Source: Marinobacter panjinensis (GTDB taxonomy: Bacteria > Pseudomonadota > Gammaproteobacteria > Pseudomonadales > Oleiphilaceae). From it: DNA of 64,000 nt. The notes beneath the pieces are model-generated. The model did no database searches and had not been told where the DNA came from. It saw only the letters and a program-made list of their open reading frames with translations. Made by a program: the position numbers and the translations under genes. Of this stretch, positions 43,885 through 52,318 are shown one piece after another (positions within the stretch are counted from its first letter, which is position 1; every line of letters begins with the position of its first letter). Where the stretch lies: NCBI RefSeq assembly GCF_005298175.1, contig NZ_SZYH01000001.1, positions 2,914,001 to 2,978,000 of the forward strand, written 5' to 3'.

Positions 43885-44991
43885 ATGGCGAACCCGGGCC
43901 CGGAAAAACAACGGCAGATGCTGGGAGTGTTCCTGGTTCCCGGTGTGTATCTGCGGGTGCTGGCGGATGTGGTGCGACAACTGGGTTACAACGACCGCAG
44001 CCTTTATGAGGGCATGGACGTTGCTCCCCATGACCTGAAGTCCAACGACAGCCGGGTGTTCGTCACCGACGCCATTGTGATGGTAGAGCGGGCCCTGGAT
44101 CTGGCCGGTAAAGACGGCCTGAGCTTCATGCTGGCCCGCGAACTGCGGGTCACCATTCACGGCACACTCGGTTTTGCCGCTCTGACCAGCCCCACGCTGG
44201 CAGGTGCCCTGGATTCGGTGCGGCGCTACCTGCAACTGCGGGTGCCGTTCCTGACCATGACCCTTACCGACACCGGTGACCATGTGCTGGTGCGGTTACG
44301 GTCCGAGTTCGACGTACCTACCCAGTACCGCTTCCTGGCAGAAACCGTGAGCGCCACCCTGATGATGCTGGCAGAGCAACTGATCGACCGCGAAGATGCG
44401 GAAAAACAGGGATTTGCGCTGGTGGATGGCAAACTTCCCGGTGTGAAAGTGCAACTGACATCACCGGAACCGGCCTACTACCGCAAATTCGCTTCCCAGC
44501 TGCCGGTGCCGTTCGAATACGGCCAGCCGGAAGAAACCATGGTGTTCCCCAAGGGCCTGCTGGACACCCGGATGCGGCTGGCGGATGCAGAGGCATCCCG
44601 GATGGCCCGGGACCAGTGCGAGTTCGAGCTGCAAAAAGCCCTGAAAGACCAGGGCGACATCACCTATGCCATCCGCAACATGCTCCACATGATGCCGGGC
44701 CCACTGCCCTCCCTGGAGGCCATGGCCGAACGTTTCTGCGTATCGTCCCGAACCCTGAAGCGGCGGCTGGCCGAAAAGGACACCACTTACCGGGAGATAG
44801 TGGAAGCCGTACTGAAAGACCGCGCCATTCAGCTGTTGCGCTACACCAACCAGTCAGTCAGCGAGATCGCCTACGAGCTGGGCTACGCCGACCTGTCCAA
44901 TTTCAGCCGCGCCTTCCGCAAGTGGACCGGCAAGTCCGCCAGCGAATTCCGCGAAGGCGGTCTGGACCCGGCTCCTGAAGTTGGGCCTTGA
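43885..44991 (+). CDS. AraC-family transcriptional regulator
   Basis: The product has 368 residues starting at MANPGPEK (AGGAT upstream; MSAPTTKK eleven codons earlier is possible). The N-terminal 200 residues form an arabinose-binding-like effector domain (GVYLRVLADVVRQLGYNDRSLYEGMDV). The C-terminus is the double helix-turn-helix (LPSLEAMAERFCVSSRTLKRRLAEKDTTYREIVEAVLKDRAIQLLRYTNQSVSEIAYELGYADLSNFSRAFRKWTGKSASEFR). It resembles OruR/ArgR-like regulators of fatty-acid-linked genes. The divergent COG3687 gene is the likely target. Confidence 0.92.
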   Translation: MANPGPEKQRQMLGVFLVPGVYLRVLADVVRQLGYNDRSLYEGMDVAPHDLKSNDSRVFVTDAIVMVERALDLAGKDGLSFMLARELRVTIHGTLGFAALTSPTLAGALDSVRRYLQLRVPFLTMTLTDTGDHVLVRLRSEFDVPTQYRFLAETVSATLMMLAEQLIDREDAEKQGFALVDGKLPGVKVQLTSPEPAYYRKFASQLPVPFEYGQPEETMVFPKGLLDTRMRLADAEASRMARDQCEFELQKALKDQGDITYAIRNMLHMMPGPLPSLEAMAERFCVSSRTLKRRLAEKDTTYREIVEAVLKDRAIQLLRYTNQSVSEIAYELGYADLSNFSRAFRKWTGKSASEFREGGLDPAPEVGP

Positions 44992-45036
44992 GTTTGGTGC
45001 CCTGGTCTTTTAGGCCTCTGGCTTGGGAGCGTGGTT

Positions 45037-45125
45037 GCGGGGTGGTGGTATTTATTTTTTCGAAAAATGAACTCGCTTCGCTCAGACACCATTTTTTGCG
45101 AGAAAAATAAATACCACCACCCCAC
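45037..45125. repeat. Type 1 palindromic repeat, copy B
   Basis: A perfect 21-bp inverted repeat (45039-45059 and 45103-45123), weakly extended outward, surrounds the conserved CTCGCTTCGCTCAGACAC centre flanked by GAAAAAT and ATTTTTTG. The arms are G-rich then T-rich and differ in sequence from other copies. It lies 45 bases downstream of the AraC gene and about 90 bases before copy C. Confidence 0.9.
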
Positions 45126-45214
45126 ACCCAGAGACCATGGGAGATGGCTGTCTTTCGTTTCGTTCACTTGCTTTCAGCTTGTAATCGGGGACTATGCCCT
45201 AACTGTCTGACGGA

Positions 45215-45301
45215 TGGGGGGCTGGATTATTTTTCCGCCAGGAAAAAGGTGTCTGAGCGCAGCGAGTTCTTTTTCCCAAGGAAAAATAATCCAGCCCCCC
45301 A
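45215..45301. repeat. Type 1 palindromic repeat, copy C (inverted orientation)
   Basis: A perfect 22-bp inverted repeat (45215-45236 and 45280-45301) holds the conserved centre on the opposite strand relative to copy B, with the variant CTCGCTGCGCTCAGACAC. The two copies thus form a head-to-head pair in the 378-base space between the AraC gene and the TM2 gene. Apart from these repeats and the TM2 ribosome binding site, that space holds nothing recognisable. Confidence 0.9.
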
Positions 45302-45369
45302 ACCAGGCACCAGAACCAGCAGGCTGGGGCCCAAGAATCCAGCCACAACCAACGTCACAAGGAAACCAA

Positions 45370-45777
45370 ATGGAAATCAACCAGGATACCCACAGCAAAC
45401 TCATCGGCTACCTGCTCTGGATCTTCGGATTCCTGGGGGCACACCGGTTCTACTATGGCAAGCCGATTACCGGCACCATCTGGTTCTTTACGCTCGGGCT
45501 GCTGTTTATCGGCTGGTTCATCGACCTGTTCCTGATCCCCGCCATGGACCGGGAAGCCGACATACGGTATGAGTCCGGTGAAGTGAGTTACAACATTGGC
45601 TGGATTCTGCTGACCTTCCTGGGGGTGTTTGGGCTCCACCGGATGTACATGGGCAAGTGGATCACCGGGATCCTCTACCTGCTCACCGGTGGTTTGTTCC
45701 TGGTGGGCGTGCTCTATGATTTCTGGACGCTGAATGACCAGATTTCGCAGCGTAACCGGGAAGTAAGGTTCGGTTAA
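45370..45777 (+). CDS. Tandem TM2-domain membrane protein
   Basis: The product has 135 residues starting at MEINQDTH (AAGGAAA upstream; the longer frame reads through repeat C and is spurious). There are two TM2 units, each a helix pair with a G-x-HRxYxGK hairpin: LIGYLLWIFGFLGAHRFYYGKPITGTIWF and IGWILLTFLGVFGLHRMYMGKWITGILYLLTGG. Most TM2 proteins have one unit, so this is an internal duplication. The function is unknown. It ends three bases from the convergent wax ester synthase gene. Confidence 0.85.
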   Translation: MEINQDTHSKLIGYLLWIFGFLGAHRFYYGKPITGTIWFFTLGLLFIGWFIDLFLIPAMDREADIRYESGEVSYNIGWILLTFLGVFGLHRMYMGKWITGILYLLTGGLFLVGVLYDFWTLNDQISQRNREVRFG

Positions 45778-45780
45778 ACC

Positions 45781-47148
45781 TCAAATCCCGGCTGCGCTTT
45801 CCAGTTCGGCCAGGCCCTCTTCCAGGTAGTCCAGCATTCGCTGCAGGCTGGGGAGGGTGCGGCGGCAGCCGATCAGGCCGAATTCTACCTGGTCGCAATA
45901 GCTGGTCAGGGTCATGTTCAGGGCAATCCGGTCCATGGCGATGGACACCGGATACATCCCCTCAAGTCTCGCTCCGTTCCAGTAACTGGGTTCCTTTGGC
46001 CCGGGTACGTTGGATATGACCACGTTGAAGGTCTGCCACTTCGGCGCCAGGCCGGTCAGCAGGTTGAAGCCTGCCGGTGCCAGCAACAAAGCGGTGTAGT
46101 TCAGGATTTCCTCTGAAGACATGTTGGCGTAGCGCTCTTTGGAAGCTTTCACGTCTTCATGGATATAGCGCAACCGCTCAGCCGCGTCGTTCAGATGAGT
46201 GCCCAGCGACGCCAGGATGATGCCCACCTGGTTCCCGCCCGAGCTGTCATCCTTGCGCAGGGAGACGGGCACCATCGCCACCAGTGGCTTCTCCGGCAGG
46301 GCATCCTGGTTCATCAGGTAGGTTCGCAGTGCCGTGGCGCACATGGCCATGACCACGTCATTGACTGTTGTTTCGTAGGCCTTGCACACCGCCTTGATGC
46401 GCTTGAGGCAATAGGACTGGGCCGCGAAGCGTCGTGAGCCGGTGATCTTGCCGTTGAGCACACATTGGGGGGCGTGGAAGATGGAGTCGTAGGCGGGGTC
46501 CTTTCGCGCGCGGTTGACGGTACTCAACAGTGCCTTGGACACAGCCGGCACCGTGCCCAGCTGTTTACCGGACTCCCCCAGCAGATGGGCGACGTTGCGC
46601 CACATGGACGGGCCGTTGTCGTCATTTTTGTTGCCGCTGCGCAGCGGCAGTGACCATATCGGGGGCATGTTCCGCTGTTCCGGGTCCTGGGACAGCATGC
46701 GCTGGAACAGCCGCATGGCGGAAACGCCATCCACCAGGGAGTGGTGTATCTTGATATAAACGGCGAACTGTCGGTCTTTCAGGCCCTCAATGAGGTGGAA
46801 CTCCCACATCGGCCGTTCCCGGTCCATCAGGTGGCTGTGTTCTGCGGAGACGAACGCCAGCAATTCCCGGATACGGCCCGGGGTAGGCAGAGCTTCAAAC
46901 CGGAAATGGTGCTCCAGGTCCAGATGCTCGTCTTCCACCCAGAATGGTTGGCCGAACCGGTTGTTCAGGCGCCGGTCGAACGGAGGGGTCACCGTACATT
47001 GTTCCCGCAACTGGTCTGCCAGCTGTGCGACATAGTCATCCGGTGCATCTTCAGGGAACGAGAACAGCTGCAGGCCACCAACGTGCATGGGTTGCTGGCG
47101 TTTTTCCAGCCACAGAAACACCTGGTCTATCGGGCTCAGTGGTTTCAC
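45781..47148 (-). CDS. Wax ester synthase/diacylglycerol acyltransferase (WS/DGAT)
   Basis: The product has 455 residues from a GTG (KPLSPIDQVFLWLEKRQQPMHVGGLQLFSFPE), the N-terminus expected for Marinobacter WS1-type enzymes; the open frame runs 44 codons further but is not supported. The catalytic HHxxxDG motif is HHSLVDG at residues 135-141. Later blocks are TTVNDVVMAMCATALRTYL, SSGGNQVGIILASLGTHL and NVVISNVPGPKEPSYWNGARLEGMYPVS. It esterifies acyl-CoA with fatty alcohols or diacylglycerol for storage lipid at the cytoplasmic membrane. No terminator separates it from the TM2 gene. Confidence 0.95.
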   Translation of the reverse strand: MKPLSPIDQVFLWLEKRQQPMHVGGLQLFSFPEDAPDDYVAQLADQLREQCTVTPPFDRRLNNRFGQPFWVEDEHLDLEHHFRFEALPTPGRIRELLAFVSAEHSHLMDRERPMWEFHLIEGLKDRQFAVYIKIHHSLVDGVSAMRLFQRMLSQDPEQRNMPPIWSLPLRSGNKNDDNGPSMWRNVAHLLGESGKQLGTVPAVSKALLSTVNRARKDPAYDSIFHAPQCVLNGKITGSRRFAAQSYCLKRIKAVCKAYETTVNDVVMAMCATALRTYLMNQDALPEKPLVAMVPVSLRKDDSSGGNQVGIILASLGTHLNDAAERLRYIHEDVKASKERYANMSSEEILNYTALLLAPAGFNLLTGLAPKWQTFNVVISNVPGPKEPSYWNGARLEGMYPVSIAMDRIALNMTLTSYCDQVEFGLIGCRRTLPSLQRMLDYLEEGLAELESAAGI

Positions 47149-47352
47149 GGTATGAATCTCGCATTGTTCTGGTTGTTGTCTGACAGACAGTGTTGCAGCA
47201 TTTAAGAGTCGGTGGAAGTACCGGTTGCTGGCCGAACAGGCCTGAAACTCCGACTTTGGCAGGTCTGCCCGGGATTTCACGACGTAGGTTCATGGTGGCT
47301 TCAAGAGACAGAATTCAGCGCGACAGCAGCGCAGGACAAAAGGGGACATTCA

Positions 47353-48435
47353 GTGAAACCACTCGTCAGGCGACTGGGCTTTCTGGCCGGATTGTGGTGT
47401 TTTGCGCTATCGCAGGTCCAGGCGCAGGATCGCCCCGGGGTTGAACTGGAGCAGGTTGAAACCTCCGATATCATCAGCGAAGTCAGCCTGAACGGTACCG
47501 TCAATGCCCTGCGTACCTCCCGGCTGTCCACGGCGGTGGCTGGGCTTGTTGAGGATGTGCGGGTCGAAACCGGGGGCAGGGTTGCCCGGGGCGATCTGTT
47601 GATGAGTCTGGACGATGAACAGGCTGAGTTCGAGCTCGAAAGCGCCCGTGCGGAGGCGTCAGAAGCCCGTGTCCGGTTGGAGGAGGCGCAACGCCGGCTG
47701 ACCGAAGCCCGTTCGGTGGGGGCAGGCCGTAATATTGCGGCGACAGAAGTCAGCGCCCGCGAGAGCGAGGTTGCCGCCACGGAGGCCGCCCTTGCTCGTT
47801 TGCGTGCCGAAGAAAAACGGCGCCAGGTTTTACTGGACCGTCATCGCATTGAAGCGCCGTTCGATGGTGTTATCAGCTACCGTGCCAGTGACCTGGGAGA
47901 GTGGGTGACGCCTGGCGACGAGTTGCTGACTCTGGTGGATATCACCAACCTCAGGCTGGATTTTCGGGTACCCCAAGATTATTACCAGCGCATCACCGAC
48001 GCTTCCGAACTACTGGTTCAGGCCAAAGGTCCGGACCAGAAACCGGTTCCGGTCACCATCGAATCCCTGTTGCCGGTCAGCGATAGCCGTGCCAGAACGT
48101 TCCTGCTGCGGGCCACCGGGCCGGAAGAGCTGAAGGTTCTGCCCGGCATGGCGGTGCAGGCAACACTGCGGGTCTCCACCGGTGAACAGGGCCTTACCGT
48201 TTCCCGGGATGCCATTAACCGCTATCCCGACGGCCGCGTCACAGTGTGGATCGCCGAGCCGGCAGATGAAGACCTCTATGAAGTGCGTGAAAAACGGGTG
48301 GAAGTGGGCTCCAGCTTTGATAACCGCATGGAGATTCTCAGTGGTCTTGATGGCGACGAGCACGTGGTGATCCGCGGCAATGAATCCCTGGAGGATGGCG
48401 CCAGGGTGCGGCTAGCCGAACGGGGATCGCGCTGA
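47353..48435 (+). CDS. RND efflux membrane fusion (adaptor) protein
   Basis: The product has 360 residues from GTG 47353 (AGGGGA upstream). A signal peptide ends near QVQAQ. HlyD/AcrA features follow: VSLNGTVNALRTSRLSTAVAGLVEDVRVETGGRVARGDLLMSLDDEQAE (lipoyl half), an alpha-helical hairpin of about 70 residues rich in Glu/Ala/Arg, RIEAPFDGVISYRASDLGEWVTPGDELLTLVD (second lipoyl half) and a beta-barrel/membrane-proximal domain. It links the pump to an outer membrane channel, for which no gene is present here. Its stop overlaps the pump start by one base. Confidence 0.92.
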   Translation: MKPLVRRLGFLAGLWCFALSQVQAQDRPGVELEQVETSDIISEVSLNGTVNALRTSRLSTAVAGLVEDVRVETGGRVARGDLLMSLDDEQAEFELESARAEASEARVRLEEAQRRLTEARSVGAGRNIAATEVSARESEVAATEAALARLRAEEKRRQVLLDRHRIEAPFDGVISYRASDLGEWVTPGDELLTLVDITNLRLDFRVPQDYYQRITDASELLVQAKGPDQKPVPVTIESLLPVSDSRARTFLLRATGPEELKVLPGMAVQATLRVSTGEQGLTVSRDAINRYPDGRVTVWIAEPADEDLYEVREKRVEVGSSFDNRMEILSGLDGDEHVVIRGNESLEDGARVRLAERGSR

Positions 48436-51400
48436 TGTTTGCCGGAGTCATTCGCCACGGCACCCTGGTGACCGTGGTCACGCTGATTATTGCGGTTATC
48501 GGTGTTGCAGCGGCGTTGCGCATTCCGGTGCAGATGATCCCGGACCTGGAAACCCGCACGATCACCGTGGAAACCCAGTGGCCGGGGGCAACACCACAGG
48601 ACATCGAGAAGGAAATCCTGATTGAGCAGGAACGGTATCTCCGCAACGTACCGAATCTCAGCGAGATGGCTTCCTCTGCTTCCAGTGGCGCCGCTGAGAT
48701 CGAGCTGGAGTTTCCCTTCGGTGTTGATATTACCGAGACCCTGATCCAGGTGAACAACGCCCTCAGCCAGGTTTCCAACTACCCCACCAACGTCGACGAG
48801 CCCCGTATCGTGGCGGCTTCGTTCTCCTCCAACGCCTTCATGTATTTCCGGGTTTCCACCTTGCCGGGCAATCCCCGGGAGCTGGATATCGACCTGATGC
48901 GCGATTTTGTGGAGGACCGTGTCCGCCCCCGCATGGAAAGCGTGCGCGGGGTTTCCGAAGTATCAGTGGGCGGCGGCGCCGACCGGCAGATGCAGATCAC
49001 CGTGGATGAAGCAAAGCTGGCACAGCGCGGCCTTAGCCTGCTGGACCTGCGGGATGCCATCACCAGCCGCAACCAGGACGTGTCAGGGGGCGAAGTGGAT
49101 GCCGGCAAGCGCCGCTACCTGCTGCGCACCGTCGGACGATTCCGCGACATCGAGGAGCTGCGCGCTCTGGTAGTCTCCCGTACCGGAGACAGTGTGGTCC
49201 GGCTGTCTGAGGTGGCGAGCGTGCGGCAGGATCATTCCCGCATCCGCGAGTTGTCGTACATCAACGGTCAGCGGGTGCTGGGCCTGCAGGTGCGACGGGA
49301 GAGCGGCTCCAACGTCATCGATATCAAGTGGTCGATGATGGAGGAGGTGGAGAACATCAACCGGGAAGTGCTGGAGCCGGAAGGCATGCGGCTGGCCCTG
49401 ACTGCCGACGATGCCCGTTATGTGGAAGCGTCAGTTGCCAATGTCTGGACCAACCTGGGCATCGGTGCCGTGTTTGCCACCCTGGTGATGTTCCTGTTTC
49501 TGCGTTCATCCAGGGCAACCTTTGTGGGCGTGGTGGGTATTCCTTTATGTGCGATCGCGGCCTTCCTCGGGCTGATGATCACCGGCCGTACCATCAACGT
49601 GATTTCCCTGGCTGGCGTGGCCTTTGCCATCGGCATGACGGTGGATAACAGCATCGTGGTGCTGGAGAACATCGAGCGCCACCGTCGCCTGGGGCTGGAC
49701 AAGTTCGAGTCGGCGCTGAAAGGCGTGCAGGAGGTGTGGCCGGCGGTACTCGCCTCCACCATGACCACCATCCTGGTGTTCCTGCCGATCCTGTTTATCG
49801 AGGAGGAAGCCGGGCAGCTGTATTCCGACGTGGCCATTGCCATTTCCTCAGCCATTTTCGCGTCGATGCTGGTGGCCGTCACTGTCATTCCGATGCTGAG
49901 TGCACGGCTTGATTTTGGCATCCGTGAAACCGATACCGACCAGTTTGGCAATACGGTGTCTGGCGGATGGGCAGGCGCCATCGTGGGTGCCGTGCGGCGG
50001 ATGGTCAGCGGGCCGTTCAGGCGCGCCGCGGTTATTCTGGGCACCATTGCGTTGAGTACCTGGATCATCCTGTTCCTCACCCCACCGGCGGAATACCTGC
50101 CTGAGGGCGAAGAGCCAAAAACCTTCGCTTCGATGAATGCCCCGCCGGGTTACAACCTCGCCGAGATGGAGAGCATCGCCAAACAGGTGGAAGATCACTT
50201 CCTGCCCCACGTACAGGCAGACCCGGAAGCCTATGAAAGCGGCGAAACCCCGATACCGCCCCTGGCCTACCTGAACATGCGGGTGAGCCCCACCAACGTG
50301 CGGATTATCGCGGAAACGGTGAACGCCCGGCACATTGAAGCACTGATGGACCAGATCACCGGGTTTTATGAGCAGTTTCCCGGCATGCGTGCGTTTGCCG
50401 CCAAGGGCTCCATTATTTCCAGCAACGACGGCGGCACCCGCAGCATTAACCTTGATATCTCCGGGCCGGATCTGGTGTCCATCTACGAAGTCTCCAACAT
50501 CGCCTACGGCCGCGCGCGGGAGATTTTTGATGACCCCCGCATCCAGACTCAACCCGCCACCCTCTCGCTGGCCCAGCCACTGATCCAGGTGCGGCCAGAC
50601 TGGGGTCGGGCTGCGGAACTGGGCCTCGATACCGAGGCGATCGGTTTCACCGTGGCCTCGCTGACAGAAGGCTCCTATGTCGACGACTTCTTCCTGGATG
50701 ACGACAAGATCGACATTTATATCTATGGCAGCGAGGGCAGGAACCCGAGCCTGGACGAGCTTCCGGATGTGATGGTGCATACGCCCCAGGGTGCAACCCT
50801 GCCGTTGTCGAGCCTGGCAACCATCGAGGAAACCGTGGACACCAGCACTGTGCGCCGGCTGGATGGCCGCCGTACCGTGACCCTCAACGTCATCCCGCCG
50901 GATGATGTGCCGCTGGAGGCCGGGGTTGAACGGGTACGGACAGAACTGCTAGGCGCCATGCGTGACAGCGGCGAATTGCCAACCGGCGTGTCCATAGACA
51001 TCTCCGGCGCCAGCGACCAGCTCAACGCCACCCGTGATGCCCTGAGCGGCAATTTCATCATTGCGGTGGTGATCGTGTACCTGTTGCTGGTGGCCATCTT
51101 CGCCCACTGGGGTTTCCCGCTGCTGATCCTGACGGCCATTCCCCTGGGCATTGCTGGCGGCATCGTTGGCCTGGCGTTGATGAACCTGGTGGGCGGTCTA
51201 TTGCCAAAAATCGGCCTGCTGCCCCTGAGCCAGCCCTTCGACATGATCACCATGCTGGGCTTCCTGATTCTGATGGGAACGGTGGTCAACAACCCGATCC
51301 TGGTGGTGGAACAGGCAAGGCAGAATCTGCGACACAAGGACGTTTCGGTGGTGGATGCGGTCATCGGCGCCGTGGAAACCCGCCTGCGACCCATTGCCAT

Positions 51401-51590
51401 GACCACCCTGACCACCATCTGCGGGCTGTCACCGCTGGTCTTCCTGCCGGGCGAAGGCACCGAGCTCTACCGCGGCGTCGGCGCTATCGTTCTGTTTGGT
51501 CTGGCGGGGGCAGCTACTGTGACTGTTACCTTTTTGCCGGCGCTTACGGTATTCGTTCTGGGATGGCGGGATAAGCGGCCTGTTCGGTAA
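48435..51590 (+). CDS. RND family efflux pump permease
   Basis: The product is a 1051-residue inner membrane proton antiporter with the twelve-helix, two-large-loop RND layout. It begins MFAGVIRHGTLVTVVTLIIAVIGVAAALRIPVQMIPDLETRTITVETQWPGATPQDIE. Repeat features are AFAIGMTVDNSIVVLENIERHRRLG (TM4 Asp region) and late ILMGTVVNNPILVVEQARQNLRH, followed by RLRPIAMTTLTTICGLSPLV. It most resembles efflux pumps of the HAE-1/MMPL-like VexF/OqxB-type group. The substrate is unknown. Translation is coupled to the adaptor gene (TGATG). Confidence 0.93.
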   Translation: MFAGVIRHGTLVTVVTLIIAVIGVAAALRIPVQMIPDLETRTITVETQWPGATPQDIEKEILIEQERYLRNVPNLSEMASSASSGAAEIELEFPFGVDITETLIQVNNALSQVSNYPTNVDEPRIVAASFSSNAFMYFRVSTLPGNPRELDIDLMRDFVEDRVRPRMESVRGVSEVSVGGGADRQMQITVDEAKLAQRGLSLLDLRDAITSRNQDVSGGEVDAGKRRYLLRTVGRFRDIEELRALVVSRTGDSVVRLSEVASVRQDHSRIRELSYINGQRVLGLQVRRESGSNVIDIKWSMMEEVENINREVLEPEGMRLALTADDARYVEASVANVWTNLGIGAVFATLVMFLFLRSSRATFVGVVGIPLCAIAAFLGLMITGRTINVISLAGVAFAIGMTVDNSIVVLENIERHRRLGLDKFESALKGVQEVWPAVLASTMTTILVFLPILFIEEEAGQLYSDVAIAISSAIFASMLVAVTVIPMLSARLDFGIRETDTDQFGNTVSGGWAGAIVGAVRRMVSGPFRRAAVILGTIALSTWIILFLTPPAEYLPEGEEPKTFASMNAPPGYNLAEMESIAKQVEDHFLPHVQADPEAYESGETPIPPLAYLNMRVSPTNVRIIAETVNARHIEALMDQITGFYEQFPGMRAFAAKGSIISSNDGGTRSINLDISGPDLVSIYEVSNIAYGRAREIFDDPRIQTQPATLSLAQPLIQVRPDWGRAAELGLDTEAIGFTVASLTEGSYVDDFFLDDDKIDIYIYGSEGRNPSLDELPDVMVHTPQGATLPLSSLATIEETVDTSTVRRLDGRRTVTLNVIPPDDVPLEAGVERVRTELLGAMRDSGELPTGVSIDISGASDQLNATRDALSGNFIIAVVIVYLLLVAIFAHWGFPLLILTAIPLGIAGGIVGLALMNLVGGLLPKIGLLPLSQPFDMITMLGFLILMGTVVNNPILVVEQARQNLRHKDVSVVDAVIGAVETRLRPIAMTTLTTICGLSPLVFLPGEGTELYRGVGAIVLFGLAGAATVTVTFLPALTVFVLGWRDKRPVR

Positions 51591-51609
51591 TGGGGGAGTC
51601 GCCGCTTCG

Positions 51610-51696
51610 GGGGGGGGGTTATTTTTTCTTTGGGAAAAAGAACTCGCTGCGCTCAGACACCTTTTTCCTGGCAGAAAAAATAACCCCCCCCCCCCA
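51610..51696. repeat. Type 1 palindromic repeat, copy D (homopolymeric arms)
   Basis: A perfect 21-bp inverted repeat (51610-51630 and 51674-51694) begins with ten G and ends with twelve C, so the outer arms are homopolymer tracts. The centre carries GGAAAAAG, CTCGCTGCGCTCAGACAC and CTTTTTCC. It lies between the convergent RND pump and nirD genes. The unequal G10/C12 tracts suggest slippage after formation. Confidence 0.9.
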
Positions 51697-51750
51697 AATC
51701 GGCTTTTCAGGCATTGTGCCTGGCCGCTTTCGGGACTCGGTGATGACCGG

Positions 51751-52119
51751 TTATGCGGCGGCTGATTCCTTGTTGACTGCCGGGATTTCTACCCGGACGT
51801 TGTTGCCATCCAACAGGACCGGGTAGGTTTTAACAGCTACATCCTCATCTTCCAGGCACCGACCGGTCTGCAAATTGAAGTGCTGCTTGTACAGCGGTGA
51901 AGCCACCACCGGCTGCCCTTTCAGATCACCGGTAATACCCCTTGCCAACACGTTCTTACCGGTAAACGGATCGGTATGGCTGACAGCAAACAACGCCGGC
52001 AACCGATGCGGCAGATAAAACACCGCCACCGGCCCGTCTTCAGTCCAGACTGCAACACCGGACTCCGGCACAAGGTCCTCAACGGTACAAACAACATCCC
52101 AGGAAGTGCGTGCTTTCAT
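51751..52119 (-). CDS. nirD: Nitrite reductase small subunit NirD
   Basis: The product has 122 residues starting at MKARTSWDVV (GGAGAA upstream; the longer frame adds six residues). It has a Rieske-like fold: DLVPESGVAVWTEDGPVAVFYLPHRLPALFAVSHTDPFTGKNVLARGI and KGQPVVASPLYKQHFNLQTGRCLEDEDVAVKTYPV. The Cys/His cluster ligands are absent, as is normal for NirD. It partners NirB for NADH-dependent reduction of nitrite to ammonium in the cytoplasm. It is separated from nirB by 199 bases containing type 1 repeat E. Confidence 0.93.
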   Translation of the reverse strand: MKARTSWDVVCTVEDLVPESGVAVWTEDGPVAVFYLPHRLPALFAVSHTDPFTGKNVLARGITGDLKGQPVVASPLYKQHFNLQTGRCLEDEDVAVKTYPVLLDGNNVRVEIPAVNKESAAA

Positions 52120-52205
52120 AACGTTCTCCAATTCCAATACGGTTTATTCAAAATGTGGGCTCGAGCCCGCTGGAGTCTATAACCAGCGATAACTGGTGAC
52201 CTGAT

Positions 52206-52299
52206 GAGCGTGGGGGTGCGAAATTTTTTCCGCCAGGAAAAGATGTCTGAGCGAAGCGAGTTCTTTTCCCAAGGAAAAATATTTCGCATCCCCGCGCTC
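52206..52299. repeat. Type 1 palindromic repeat, copy E, inside nirBD
   Basis: Imperfect arms of about 26 bases (52206-52231 and 52273-52299) enclose the conserved centre in inverted orientation (GAGCGAAGCGAG on the plus strand). It lies in the nirB-nirD intergenic space, that is inside a cotranscribed unit, so any transcript of nirD must pass it. It is the most diverged copy in its arms. Confidence 0.88.
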
Positions 52300-52318
52300 C
52301 GCCCCCGAGCCACCAGTC

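Noticed and set aside
45144-45572. Open frames reading through the palindromes that encode a repeated peptide like KRCLSEASSFSQG
   Set aside because: The peptide similarity between sites (also near 23.9, 51.6 and 52.2 kb) comes from the DNA repeat centre, not from related proteins; no start signals or codon bias support translation.
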